Assembly (NCBI RefSeq): GCF_000499845.2
Contig: NC_023753.2
Coordinates: 15,453,030-15,517,029 of the forward strand
Reading direction: 5' to 3'
Origin: Phaseolus vulgaris
Lineage: Eukaryota; Streptophyta; Magnoliopsida; Fabales; Fabaceae
DNA length: 64,000 nt
Shown here one piece after another: positions 10,216 through 21,124 of the stretch; the first letter of the stretch is position 1, and every line of letters starts with the position of its first letter. Below the pieces are notes generated by a model. That model worked only from the letters and a program-made list of their open reading frames with translations, did not search any database and was not told the DNA's origin. A program made the position numbers and the translations under genes.

Positions 10216-11418
10216 TTATAAAAGAAAACAGCAAACAAAACAACAAACAATGTGAAGAAAACAAAGTTAGCAAAATAAATTGGAACCAAACTGCCGAAGT
10301 GAAGTGTCACGTAAATCACTCCAAAGAAAGAATGCTCCCTTTACCAAGCTGATCTTGAGGCCTTGAGTGACCTCAAATGAAATATGTCAAAGCAAGAGCA
10401 CACAATCTTCAAAGCCAATCACCACAAAACCAATGAATAATGAAAGACAAGCAAGAAAAGGTATAAGCAAGAAAAGGCTATAACAAAAGGAATACTAGAT
10501 GTATGACAAACTCAAAGAGTATTGAATAAAAGACAAGCAAGAAAATAAGGTACTCAATGAAAAAGAAGGCACACAAAAAGATACCTAAAGAAAAGCACTA
10601 GAGTAGATGAAGAAAACAAAAACAGAACTACTGGAAAATATTTTTGTGCAAACTGTGCTTGATGTTCACCGATTTATCTGGAATGATATAAAGCGAACTG
10701 GATTATGAAATTTTAACCACATAAAGTTTAAGATCTTAGCTCAACAATGGCACTGGAATTACTCAAAAACAATAAGCCAATTAATTGAGATAAACTTTTC
10801 AAAATCACTGCCAGATTACCGTATTTTTTCGGCAGAATTGCACACTATTTATATTTTATTTATCATTTTTTTTGTACTTTGAATTTTTAAGTACTTCTTT
10901 TTTTCTACTCTTTTATAACACTTTGAGAAACACAAATCCAGAATTTCAGAAATTTCAAGTGAGTAAATCAGTTGCAATAAATCGAAACAGTGAGCACGTT
11001 TTCAGAAAAACAGAGGAATCCTAACAGGAATGAAAAACAGAATTAAGAACTAGCAAAGACATAATGGAAATGATGTATAGATCTAAAATACAAGTATGGA
11101 CTCAATACTAAAACAGAAAATGCACAAAGGATCAAGACACAAGTTCAGGAAAAAAAAACTGTATTACACCAAAGCAAGAAACAAAAAAATTCAATAAAAG
11201 TACTACAAGAAGTGATGACATTCTTGGAAAAACATGACTATGACCAAACTTGTATGGATTCAAAAAGGAAAAGACACAAACACATGATAGACACAATTAA
11301 GAAAACAACAATAAAACTCAAAATTAAGCCTAAAAACAGAAAGATAAACAACAAGAATTATAGAGCTCTTGAATTAAAAGTGCAACACAACTCAAATTTA
11401 AACAAGAACAAACCTAAA
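10216..11418 (-). other. Leader of CRM-like element, A-rich, no gene seen
   Basis: About 1.2 kb, A-rich on the plus strand, between gag and the primer binding site. The short plus-strand frame at 11212-11424 is lysine/asparagine-rich low-complexity sequence and is not considered a gene. Confidence 0.5.
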
Positions 11419-11432
11419 CTTTAGATACCACA
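11419..11432 (-). other. Primer binding site, CRM-like element
   Basis: Minus strand TGTGGTATCTAAAG follows the LTR end. It resembles the initiator-Met tRNA type site TGGTATCAGAGC with changes. Confidence 0.6.
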
Positions 11433-11727
11433 TGATATGATTCCACTAGCAAAGTAGAGATGATTCTTTGACATTCTATGAAATCAACTTGAGTTGGAGA
11501 AAGAATAGGCACTTTTAATAAAATTGGATCAATGTTCTATGTTTCAAGAACTCACCAAAACTTGCACCAAACACCAAACTCACATGGAAGATCCATCTAT
11601 TGCCAATTGAACCGATTAAAATGTGTTTAAAAGCAAAAGAACCGAATAGAATGCTTCAAATACAGAATTGAACCGAACAAAACAAGCTAGAATAGAAATG
11701 AACCAAACATAAAGAAGCTAACCATGT

Positions 11728-12942
11728 TGTTCCGTCCGGTTGACCGGGACGTCTTCGTGCGCGACCTCAACCGTCAGCTAGGGTCTCCTTCCCACTGGTT
11801 ACCTGTGGAATCCTGCAAAAAAGAGGACAAAGAGGCGCCCTAGTGGCCGTTTGCACTCCGACGCTCAAGTCAGCCAGCAAGAAACACCAAAACTGTTCAC
11901 CTACGTCTCTGAGCACCGCGTATGGCACTCTGAAGGTGGTAAAATGGACTGTGTATTGTGTGTGTGTTCTCTCCCTCAGGCAAAGATATTCCCCAGTCAC
12001 TTGTACGTAACCTTGAAGCACGAGTAAGCAACCAGAGAGTTCTGGTAAATCTGCCAAAAGTTCGAACCCCGTTTCCAACATTCTCCGCGCTATTTAAACT
12101 ACCTAAGCATTAAAGCGCCTTAAAGCGCCTTTAATTACGAATGTAACGCACTCAATCAGCGTATTTAAAAACGTAGCGCATTTAAGACGTTGAAACGCTT
12201 GGGAGCCATTATAGTACCTGAATGCTCGAAAGGGAAACTGTATTGAATGACTTTAATTACCTGGCACCTGACTAAAGGGTGTTTCCATTCTGACATGGCT
12301 GTTGTACACGTGGAGGGCCTCACGACGCCGTGACCCCATCTGGGGGCGTTTCGGCCCACCTGGGGACGTTTCTACGTGTGAGTCCTCCTGCTTGGGAGTG
12401 CTACTGCGCTAGGGGTGACTTTTTGGGTGCCAACTCATGCCCCCAATCATCTAGTCACTTACTCTGAGAGCGTATCTGCCTTCCTCTCGTACCCTGCACC
12501 CGGTTACCCTGGGCGTGACCTTCCTCTTGGGTCGTATTTGTCCCGAAGGCGTCTCTGGGGCGGCAGGGGTACTTCACGAGTCAGGCTGCCCTACACTGAT
12601 GCTATCACTATGGCCTTGAAGCCACCTTTTCCTTCTCTTTATCGCTCCCCCGAGCTATCGGGACCTGAGGCCTTCCCACGGCGTCGCTCCCTCCATGGTC
12701 TTTCCTACCCATGGGTATCGGGGAACCACACTGTGATTGCCTTGCTTTAGCACTGTTTGATCTGGCGACGCCCTGGTTGGGCGACGCCTTCACCTTGGCG
12801 ACGCCTTGTCTTGGCGACGCTTCCTCTTGGCGATGCTGACACTTGGCGTCTCTCCGCCTAGGCGACGCCCTACGTTGACTTTGACTCTCCAGTCGTTGAC
12901 TTTGGCCTTGACTTAGTCAACGCCCGGATACGGGACGGTACA
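11728..12942 (-). repeat. Solo LTR (Tat type, 1215 bp) with TSD CATGT
   Basis: Plus-strand ends are TGTTCCGTCC and GGGACGGTACA, flanked by perfect duplications CATGT at 11723-11727 and 12943-12947. The segment GCACTCCGACGCTCAAGTCAG is shared in type with the LTRs at 9096 and 32947, which places it in the Tat group, minus orientation. No internal sequence remains, so it arose by LTR-LTR recombination. Confidence 0.95.
12762..12873. repeat. Minisatellite of TTGGCGACGCC units inside the solo LTR
   Basis: About six imperfect units of 17-20 bp (TGGCGACGCCCTGGTTGGGC, CTTGGCGACGCCTTGTC and so on) in the U3 part of the solo LTR on the minus strand. Possibly a reiterated promoter or enhancer element; no proof. 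Confidence 0.75.
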
Positions 12943-13624
12943 CATGTTTAGGAATTTCGTATGACATGAAGATGAAATGAAAAAATGAAGGAGAAAAGAA
13001 CTTATGAAGATGGAGAGCTTGGTTGGTGGTCACGCCACTTGGAGTGTGAAGGCTCCAAGATAAGTGAGCAAATGCCGCCACTTGAGAAAACCAAGGCACT
13101 CAAGATAAGACAAGGTGTAGGAGAAGACAAAGTTTTCACAATTCTCTCTCAATTTGAGTAGAGTTTCTCTATAGCCAAATTCCAATCTCAATTCTGAATT
13201 TTACAAGAGCCCACACCTCTATTTATAGTGTGAGGGTGCTGGAAAATAGGTAGGAATATTCAAATAAAACTCATTTGAAATTCCCACCAAAAACAAGTCA
13301 CTTGGGAGGTGTGACCTTTTTCTACTATGAAACCTCCTAAAAACTACACCTACACCTACTCTCCTAAGTCACATGGACAATGTGACTTTATTTTACATAT
13401 TCATACTCATTTATTTAATATCCACACCTCCTACAAGAGTAAATCAAATTATGCTCTTTTATTTAATGCTTCGCCTTGCCCCTCATGGGATGGACTTGGG
13501 CTTTTTGGGCTTTGGCCTTCTTGGGCTTGGGCTTGGGCCTCATCTTTATTTTATGTCTTCTTTTAATTTTGAGAAGACTAGAAGGAAGAACTTCAAATGT
13601 GAAGGTGAATGACCTCTTCCTTCA

Positions 13625-14395
13625 TTAATAAAAGCCTCGTTTATTTGATTCTCATCACAACTTCTCGTTGTGCCAATTCCTCTCAAATATTCATCTCAGT
13701 CAAATCCAGACGTGCATTCACACCATCATTTGTTTTTCCTTTAATGATTAGAAGTGTTCCTATTAAATTGTCACACACATTCTTTTTTGCATGCACTACA
13801 TATATACAGTGTCTGACATCTAACTTACACCAATACGAAAGATAAAAAAAGATTGATCTCTTCTTTCATATTTCAGTCACAATTTGCTTCTTCATTTTTT
13901 CCAAAAGGCACATTAACATTTTTTATCTTTTCATAAATTTGAAGGCCACTTATTTTGTGGGAAAAAATCCATGTTCTTGGTATCCATTGAAAGCTTTTTT
14001 CAATCTACGATATGGGTGGTATTTTGTTAGAAATATACGATGCCCAAGATACACGGTCTTCCTTCTATGGTTCAACTGCTTATATGATGTATTCTCTTCA
14101 CATATTGGACATTCTTTATGACCTTTCACACTATAACCTGACAAGTTTCCATATGCAAGGAAGTCATTGACAGCACAAAATAACATTGCATGCAATCGGA
14201 AATATTCATTCTTAAACGCGTCAAACACAACAACCCTTTCATTCCAAAATATTTAAATCTTCAATGAATGGATTAAGATAAACATTTATGTCATTTCCAG
14301 GTTGTTTAGAACTAGAGATCATCATAGATAACATGATGTATTTGCACTTCATACAGAAAGCAGGAGGTAAGTTGTACAGATAAAGGAATTTGTGA
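13625..14395 (-). pseudogene. CACTA transposase (TNP2 domain), C-terminal fragment
   Basis: Reading the minus strand from 14395: NLPPAFCMKCKYIMLSMM, KQPGNDINVYLNPFIEDL, then the open frame 14228-13950 with VNDFLAYGNLSGYSVKGHKECPICEENTSY-type signature of plant CACTA (En/Spm) TNP2 transposases and LGHRIFLTKYHPYRRLKKAFNG. Beyond the stop near 13948 homology continues, with frameshifts, to about 13640 (VNVPFGKNEEANCD). The N-terminal half lies at 19731-20025, separated by a SIRE-type insertion and an apparent deletion. Confidence 0.85.
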
Positions 14396-14762
14396 AGCTA
14401 TAGAGAATGGACGGAGACTGATAGTAAGAAAGCCAAGTTTGATTGGATTGCAAAAAATATCATAACTTCTACTTTAAGCTGTGATGAATTTTTCAGGGTG
14501 TCACAATGCAACTTTGCAAAAGAAATGTGGGATATTCTTGAGGTCACACATGAGGGAACCAATGATGTGAAGAGGGCAAGAAAGCATGCTCTCATCCAAG
14601 AATATGAATTGTTCAGGATGCAAAAAGGGGAAACAATTTTTTATGTGCATAAACGTTTTTCTCACATTTTGAATCACCTAATGAGTCTTGGAAAAAGCTT
14701 TGACAAAGAGGAGTTGAACATTAAAATTTTAAAGTTTCTTGACAGGTCTTCGCCGCCAAAGG
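14396..14762 (+). pseudogene. SIRE-type gag, first part before solo LTR
   Basis: Copia Gag (UBN2-type) with KKAKFDWIAKNIITSTL, CNFAKEMWDILEVTHEGTND, KRARKHALIQEYELFRMQ and LMSLGKSFDKEELNIKILK. It ends at a solo LTR whose AAAGG duplication splits the PKV-T codons; gag resumes at 15659. The residues upstream of PW-type motif are absent. Confidence 0.85.
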
Positions 14763-15658
14763 TGATGTGACCCAAAAACACATGAAGATGACCAAGGATG
14801 CTAAACTTGAAGGATCATCTCAACAAGCAAATAAAGATGCCATCTATAGGAGGAATGGTCAAGGACCAAAACATTTGAAGTTCTTCCTACCAGTGTTCTT
14901 AACATTTGTAATTTCTTTAGAGTATATTTAAAATAGAACATAAAATGGAAGTATGAAAAGGAGTATAGGACTTATTAGAAGTAGTACCAAAAGTCACACT
15001 TTCCATGGAGTATGTGACTTTTTGGGCGGCATTTTCAATGCCTTTTCACTTCCCTTTGCCTTGTTATGACCGAACCTCTAATCTATATAAGGAGGTGCTT
15101 GGCTCTTGTAAAGACACATTAAATATTGAACTTTGAAGTAAAGTTACTCTTCTCAAATTGAGAGAGATTTTGTGAGACTTGTTCTCTTTCTCCTAGTCTT
15201 ATCTTGTGAGTCTTTGGGAGCTCTCAAGTGGCGGCATTCCTCACTCATCTTGGAGCCATTCACCTTCCAAGTGGCGTGAACCATTCCCTTTGCATCAACC
15301 ACATAAGTCTTTCCAACCTTTTCATCTTCTTCTTCCATTTTCATTCCATATCAAACTCTAAACATGTCTTGTTCATTTGTTCTTATTTTCAATCGGTAGA
15401 AAGTTCTTATCCTTGATTTTAATTCAGTAGTTTGTTTTTATTTCTTGTTTTAATCGGTTGGAATTGCTTGTTTGATGTTCAAATCGGTTCATGTGTCTTT
15501 AGTTTGTTTTCAATCGGTTCATCTTCTTGAAATGGGTTTCTATTCGGTTTGTGTTGTTCTTCATTGTCTTTGTTTGTGTTCTTGAATTGCTTGAAGAATC
15601 TTGATCCTAATTCCTAAAAGTGTCACATAATGATTCATCTCCTAATCAACTCACATCA
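14763..15658 (+). repeat. Solo LTR (CRM-like family, 896 bp) with TSD AAAGG
   Basis: Ends TGATGTGACC and AACTCACATCA, flanked by AAAGG at 14758-14762 and 15659-15663. Its start matches the solo LTR at 21125 (ATGAAGATGACCAAGGATGC shared). A TATATAA box is at about 15083-15089 and the CTCATCTTGGAGCC...AAGTGGCGTGA segment recurs at 21640, 22490 and 30435. Confidence 0.95.
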
Positions 15659-16803
15659 AAAGGTTACTGCCATTTCTGAATCAAAGGATCTAACATCCAT
15701 GGTAACAACCTTATTGTTTGGTAAGCTAAGGGAACATGAACTTCAAATGAATCGGTTGTTTGTCCAAGAAAGTGAGGATAAACACATCAAAGGAATAGCC
15801 CTGAAAATAGCTGGCACAAAAGATATAAAGATTCTAGTGACAGTGAAGAAGACACAATGAGTTTGCTATAAAAAAGGTTCAGCAAATTCTTGAAGAAGAA
15901 CAACAAAGGTCAATCTTCTAAAAGGTATAATTCCAAGAAAGTGAATGATTTCAATGCTAGCAAATACACATGCTTTGGCTGTGGTGGGCAGGGACACATC
16001 AAGGTAGATTGTGCTAATAATGAGAACAAAGAGAAAACAGAATTCAAAGGAGAAAGAAGAGGAAAAACCAAGAAAGCCTAGGTAGCTTAGGATGACAATG
16101 AAGTGTCATATTCCAGTTATTCAGAAGATGCAGAATCTAATCTGTGTTTGAAGGAATCAACATCAAGTAGTGTTAGGTCATCTTTTTTATCTAAAGGTGA
16201 CAACTATTATCAACTTCTTGAGGCTTTTAAAGAGACTCATGAATGGGCAAATAAGTTGGCTCTCACAAACAATAGATTAAAAGGTTTGAACAACTGCCTG
16301 TAAACTAGAGTTAAAAGCTTAGAAGAAGAGCTGGATAATTCCATGAATGATTTTGAAAATCTTGAACTTATTTACAAAACCTCTTCTTGTGAGTATGACT
16401 CAAGTTCTTGTGAAAATTGCAAAATCCTTGAAAACAAAGTTTTTTATCTTGTGAAAACTGTGGATAAACTCACAAAAGGAAAATCAAATTTTGAGAGTGT
16501 GCTAACATCTCAAAGTTGTGTATTTGGAAAATCAGGTCTTGGTTTTTATCCACAAAACAAGAACAGTAAAAGTTCAAAACTGTTTTCAACCTTTGCATAA
16601 AAACAATCGGTTAAAAACTCGAAACAACTGATTGTTTCTTGCTTCCATTGTATGAAAAGATGGAATTTTGTTAGATACTGCAAAATAAGGAAATTTCTTG
16701 TTCCAATTGCATATTAAAGTGGATTCATAAGTTTCATAAAGTTTCTTATGATCAAACTAACACTTATGGATCCAAATTTTTTGAAGGATCAAATCTTGGT
16801 ACT
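15659..16803 (+). pseudogene. SIRE-type gag, second part
   Basis: Resumes with VTAISESKDL and ELQMNRL, then a zinc knuckle YTCFGCGGQGHIKVDC near 15968-16015, an acidic stretch, a coiled-coil part (LALTNNRLKGLNN) and a second, damaged knuckle (CFHCMKR). The C-terminus reads GSKFFEGSNLGT, close to GPTFVRGPNLVA in the copy at 48498-50076 and unlike the gag end of the complete SIRE. Several stops (15858, 16079, 16301) and frameshifts. Confidence 0.82.
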
Positions 16804-17613
16804 TGATATGTTCTCTTTACAAGACTTTGCTTCCATATTGAAGGATTTGTATATTCTCGCTTTCATGGATGCAAATACTCAAGATAGAGCCTTGGTTTTG
16901 GAATTATGAATTGTTTCAAATCTGTACAATGATCTTGAAGGATAATTCTTGTTTTTCCTATGCTTGAACATTTTGTTTTAAATCCAATTTCGTGATTTCA
17001 CATTTAGCTTCTGGATTATTTTGTTATGTATTTCTTCTATTCTCAAGCAAACATTATGTACTTTAATATGTATCTTTGTCTTTTTAGTTTCTTTTGAAGA
17101 ATTTGATTTTATTAAAACTCAAATTGTTGTCACAGAAAATCAATCGATTGTTTTCACGAAATAACCGATTATTTCTGCCCTGGCAACACTGTGGTCAAAT
17201 CTGCTATAATTCTTTGTGCTTTGATTCATATTTCTGATCAAACCAGTGTCGTTAGTAGTCAATGGTGCATTTATTAATGCTTTGAACATGTATTCTGTGC
17301 AATTACTGCTCTTTATAGAATATATTCCTCTTTGTATTGGAAATTTAAACCTTTTTAAGGTTGGTCAAATCAGCATGTGATTTCTCTCTTTGTGCTTTCT
17401 TTTAGGGTCTTACAGGTTGCTTTATTGCCTCTAATTTGATTCTTTTTCGTTTGAATTTCAACCCATTAAATGCCAAAGCTTTGACTGCCTTTTTCTGGTT
17501 ATAAATTAGTGTGGTTATTAGTTGTTTTTCTTCACAAGAAACAACCAGCTATTTTCTCTCCTGCTCTAATCTGTTTCTGCAGTTTGCCTACACTCTTTTT
17601 CTCTCACTGAATT
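16804..17613 (+). other. Non-coding stretch between gag and ORF3
   Basis: No protease, integrase, RT or RNase H motif is seen in any frame. It holds a paired CGATTG motif at 17136-17176. The end, TTTCTCTCCTGCTC... with TTTCTGCAG at about 17574-17582, looks like a splice acceptor before the ORF3 start. Confidence 0.6.
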
Positions 17614-18365
17614 ATGGAACCAACCCCTCCGTCATCCAAAAGGATGAAAACAAGGGCTGTGAGATGCGGAGGTAAACTTGAAAGTTGGTTTGCGTGAGAA
17701 ACATAATTGATTGAGAAATACCTACATGAGACAAGTAGGAAAATAATCAATATTCCTAAACTGATTTCCATCAGCTGGATGAAGCAGCAAAAGCTCATTG
17801 AAGTAAGGAACCTGTTGAAGGAGCAAATGCTGAAGGGGTTTCTTGAAATGTTTGGAAATATCCAGATTTGGTAAAAGTATTCTATACAAACCTTCAATTT
17901 AATGGTGATAATCTTTGCTCTCATGTTAAAGGGGTGGACATTGAGATTACCCATGAGGTTTGAACTAGCATAATCGGGTTGAAGTACACTAGACTGAGAA
18001 TCAATAAAGGTAATATAGGAGTGGTGAAAGAATTTAACAAGATGAAATTCTACAAGAGTTGCCTTAAATATCCTCTCTCAAAAGTGAGGAATTTTTCTGT
18101 TAGAGGATTAAAGCTGGATGAAAGGCTCATTGCCTTCATCATCTCCTGGATGCTCACACCAAGGGGCAGCAACCATTCCACTATTTCCAAAGAATATTTG
18201 GTTCTGATTAAAGTAAAGCTGAATTTGATTCACATCTTTAAGGACCACAAGCAAAAAGAAACAAGGTTAAGTGATTTCCATTATCCCTATGCCATTTTGA
18301 TTTCTAAATTTCTGCATTATTTTGCAGTGGATTTACAGGAAGAACATTGCCTTAACTGTTTCTAG
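17614..18365 (+). pseudogene. ORF3: captured plant 'transposon protein'-like gene, decayed
   Basis: ATG at 17614 follows a possible splice acceptor. The N-terminus is Ser/Lys-rich (PPSSKRMKTRA), then KLESWFA, HETSRKIINIPKLISISWMK, LKGFLEMFGNI-YPDLVKVFYTNL, HVKGVDIEITHEV, FNKMKFYKSCLKYPL and LDERLIAFIISWMLTPRGSN. This resembles the plant-specific 'putative plant transposon protein' family, recognised by pattern and not by search. The complete SIRE (35576-36434) has the same N-terminal half, which is why it is called an ORF of the element. Stops and frameshifts at about 17695 and 17870-17960 break it; 17979-18365 is open. Confidence 0.65.
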
Positions 18366-18635
18366 TTGCTGATATAACTCTGATAATTTTAGCTAGTTAT
18401 TCCTTTATTTTAATTGGTTGTTTTTCTGTTGCTGCACCTATGTATGTGTATCTGGTTTTCACACTAATTTGGTTGATCTTCCTCTTTGGAAATCACCTAG
18501 TGGAAACAGGTTTTGTGGTGCTTGATGTATCTGAAATAGATTATCTTGTGTTTTTACATCTGTTTTTGATTGCAGATTGTGCTAAATTCTAAACAAAGCA
18601 TTCCAAAGCAACCCAGGGATTTGTCTTCATCAAAT

Positions 18636-18645
18636 AGGGGGAGAA
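18636..18645 (+). other. Polypurine tract of pol-less SIRE
   Basis: AGGGGGAGAA lies directly before the 3' LTR (TGTTGAAAATG). The same GGGGGAGAT tract precedes the LTR of the complete SIRE on the minus strand at 35141-35150. Confidence 0.85.
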
Positions 18646-19730
18646 TGTTGAAAATGAAGCTTTGATGCCTTCAAATCTGTGAAGAGAACTTGATGCCTGT
18701 GCTGCTGTTTGGGGTTTAGTTCTAGGTAGTTTAGAATTTGTAAAATTCATTCTTAATCCAAAGCACAGTTGAATCAATCTAGTTTTTAAAATGAAAAGTG
18801 TTTTTCTAAGCTAAGTGAAAAACAACCAGTTGATTTCTCGATTTAGTCGGTTGTTTTACACCCAACTTGTTTGGAGGGTTTTCAAATTGTTTTTGACATG
18901 GTTGACTAACTGTCAAAACTAATTCAACCGATTAAAACAACATTTCAACCGGTTGATTTTTGAATTTCTTAACAGCTTTTCAAAAACCTGTTAAATTTGT
19001 TTTCAGTTAATTTGAAACTGTTTTGGCTCGTGTTTAACTGCCTAAAACAGCTAGTTTGAAGAGCTATAAAACTGGGTTACCCTCCATAATTGAAAATACA
19101 GAAAGAGAGATTAAGAAACTGTTTTGGGGAAGATTTGATTCAAGCTTTGCAAGATTTCCTAAGGCTGTGCAATTGGTTCAAGAAGTGAATTAGAACTCTG
19201 TGATTTCCTGTACACCAGGTGTAATTTGTTCCTTCTATTCTTGTAATTGTTTTTCATTTTTTATACTTGTAAAACAGTAAATCTGTAAGGTTAGAGGATT
19301 GTTCTGACTGTGTTTATGTGAAAAGGCAAAGAAGGTGTGTGTTCTTGTGTGGTCAAGATCACCTCTTTGAGGTGTTGTGTGATTGTAATCTATTGTTGGT
19401 TACTTAGTGAAATACCTAGTGGTTTTCTGGGGACTGGATGTAGCTCTGGTAAGGAGTGAACCAATATAATTGATTGTGTGATTTTCTCTCTCTCTCACTC
19501 ATTACAAACTATTTGATGTGTTTTTTTTGTCTCTATTGCTATAAACAACCGGTTAAATTGAAATTTCAACCGATTATTTTTCTGCAAACAGTTTTAACAA
19601 CTTTGATTTCTTAGCTTCCTTGATTGCTCTTTCTGTAATTCTTCATAAATCTTCATCCTTAGCTAACATTTGTGAAAATATTTTGTTAAACAATTCACCC
19701 CCCTTCTTGTTTAGGCCATTAATTCTTACA
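18646..19730 (+). repeat. 3' LTR of pol-less SIRE (1085 bp)
   Basis: Starts TGTTGAAAATGAAGC after the polypurine tract and ends TTAATTCTTACA. A TATAAAAC box lies near 19065. It carries three paired CCGATTG/CCGGTTG motifs (18818-18858, 18921-18960, 19541-19580). Its end matches, in reverse, the start of the solo LTR at 26538. Confidence 0.88.
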
Positions 19731-20040
19731 GTATCGTCCATTAAGAATCAACAAACTCTTAAGCTTCGTGCACACTTTGAAAGTGTAACAATTCACCATG
19801 CTATGTCCATGTTGTATAATTTTTCAAAAATCCATCACACACAAGTTGTTCTCTAATTTCGAAAATACTCAATATTTTTCCAATCCAACAATTGAAACAA
19901 GGACACCTTATTTTTACTCCATTATGATTACTAACGGCATGATGTTGTGCAAACTGTATGAATTCTTCCACCCCTCTTTCGTAAGCATCACTTATCCATG
20001 GTATATTAATCCATCTCTGATCCATAGAACTAGTAAACTA
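19731..20040 (-). pseudogene. CACTA transposase-associated N-terminal domain
   Basis: Starts at 20025 with MDQRWINIPWISDAYERG, then VEEFIQFA and an IRCPCFNC cysteine motif, ..CDGFLKNYTTWT; this is the transposase-associated domain normally at the N-terminus of CACTA TNP2 proteins. A TAG near 19801 replaces the Trp codon of the usual TTW-W-HGE. Homology continues to about 19735, where the SIRE 3' LTR begins. The partner half is at 13625-14395. Confidence 0.85.
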
Positions 20041-20059
20041 AGAAAATCAAAATCAAAAT

Positions 20060-20589
20060 TGTCAAGGTTCGGACACCCCCGAACTCAGAATCAACGTGTT
20101 CAATATATACAAATAATACAACTAAATTAAAGTTGTCGAGGATTAGACACCTCGGGACTTAGAATCAATGTGTTCGATATATACAAATATTATTGTACTG
20201 GTACAGTCAGCATGACTGAGACCTTGACTCGGCATCTGGTCCAGATTGACTGATATGACTAACAACGAGGTTGATTAATGACCAAGCATTTGTTAATCTC
20301 CTTTTATTAAGCCCATTAACGACAATGGGCACACAATAATTGTATAAATTAGCACATATCCCAAAGTCTCAGCTATGCAATCATCCAATCCTAAATTTTG
20401 AGTGTCGAGTGCTAAAGTCTGACTTTAGTGTCGGAGTACCTTTTGTAGGTACCATCTGAGTCTGAAGCTAACAAGGAAGAGGGGTGGAAGAGCGAGTGAG
20501 AGTTCAGCCGAGAAAAGGGAGTGAGGTGCAGATCGACCGACCAAAGAGTGTTTGAATTATTCTTTTGGTTCCAACCCCGTTAGAGAACA
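20060..20589 (+). repeat. 5' LTR of a gypsy (Tat-type) element
   Basis: Begins TGTCAAGGTTCGG and ends TTAGAGAACA, directly before ATTGGCGCCCACCGTGGGG. The first part is a 74-bp tandem duplication (20060-20133 and 20134-20207) with shared AATCAA(C/T)GTGTTC(A/G)ATATATAC. The left border is inferred from the TG and the CACTA flank; no target duplication was found. Confidence 0.75.
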
Positions 20590-20608
20590 ATTGGCGCCCA
20601 CCGTGGGG
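20590..20608 (+). other. Primer binding site, gypsy element at 20 kb
   Basis: ATTGGCGCCCACCGTGGGG immediately follows the LTR and has the same core as the Tat-1, Tat-2 and Tat-3 sites. Confidence 0.88.
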
Positions 20609-20655
20609 TGGAGAGAATTAGTGCGAAGAAGAAAATAGTTGGTGTCGACTAGAAG

Positions 20656-21124
20656 CATGGTGAACAAGAAGATGTCAGATGCTCAATAGATGATGCTCTT
20701 GATGTCTCTGTAGAGAGATGGTAGAGATGAAGACAAGGAATGAGGAGATGCAGCAAAAGAATGAAGAAGAGATCTGGAGGGAGAATGATGAGATGAAAAG
20801 GAAGTGGGTGGAAGGAGGTCCATCTGTCGGACCAGGCAATCCAGCTGGGAAGTCCTTCATCCACCCTACCAGTCCTGAAACTGTTGAGGAGCCGCCGGAA
20901 ATCAACACCGTACGACCAGTACATTCGATGTATCTCGACGACATCCATTCACCGACCACATAATGGGGGCACAACTGCTAGATGTATGGAAGGGATTCTA
21001 CATGCATCATTATGACGGGAAGACTGAACCTGACGAGCACATGGATGTGTACACAATGCCCATGAGCTTCTACACCTCGGATAGCGCAATCCTGTGCCAA
21101 TTGTTCCCAACCTTGCTGAAGGGA
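20656..21124 (+). pseudogene. Gypsy gag, first part before solo LTR
   Basis: A Glu/Lys-rich coiled-coil N-terminus (20718-20963) and, in another frame, the Gag domain start DVWKGFYMHHYDGKTEPDEH, YTSDSAILCQLFPTLLKG. It is cut by a solo LTR at 21125 and resumes at 22061. Frameshift near 20950. Confidence 0.82.

Larger units (their letters stand above)
9900..13624 (-). mobile_element. 5' part of a CRM-like gypsy element (minus strand)
   Basis: Order on the minus strand: LTR (13624 to 11433, split by a solo LTR), primer binding site, leader, and gag N-terminus, which Tat-1 interrupts at 9899/9900. The remainder must lie beyond the left edge. The LTR belongs to the TGATG...CATCA-type family also seen at 14763, 21125, 22481, 24470 and 30432. 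Assignment to the CRM or a related chromovirus clade rests on the gag N-terminus and LTR relationships and is not certain. Confidence 0.7.
11433..13624 (-). repeat. LTR of CRM-like element, interrupted (about 972 bp net)
   Basis: Two LTR parts (11433-11727 and 12948-13624) flank a nested solo LTR; removing it and one duplication leaves about 972 bp. Outer ends read TGATATGATT and ACCTCTTCCTTCA on the plus strand. 11433-11727 is the reverse complement of sequence at 22600-22964. A TATAAATA box on the minus strand lies near 13213-13222, upstream of a shared CAAGTGGCG-type U5 segment. Confidence 0.82.
14396..19730 (+). mobile_element. SIRE-related pol-less element (gag + ORF3), 5' end lost
   Basis: Contains gag (14396-14762 and 15664-16803, interrupted by a solo LTR), about 800 bp without coding sequence, a third ORF (17614-18365), polypurine tract and 3' LTR (18646-19730). 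The 5' LTR and first part of gag are missing; the left border is directly joined to the CACTA gene. No protease, integrase or reverse transcriptase is present between gag and ORF3, although in the complete SIRE at 33435-43553 pol begins about 20-50 nt after gag. Confidence 0.8.

Noticed and set aside
11212..11424. 70-codon Lys/Asn-rich plus-strand ORF
   Set aside because: A-rich leader of a minus-strand element; no domain or conservation.
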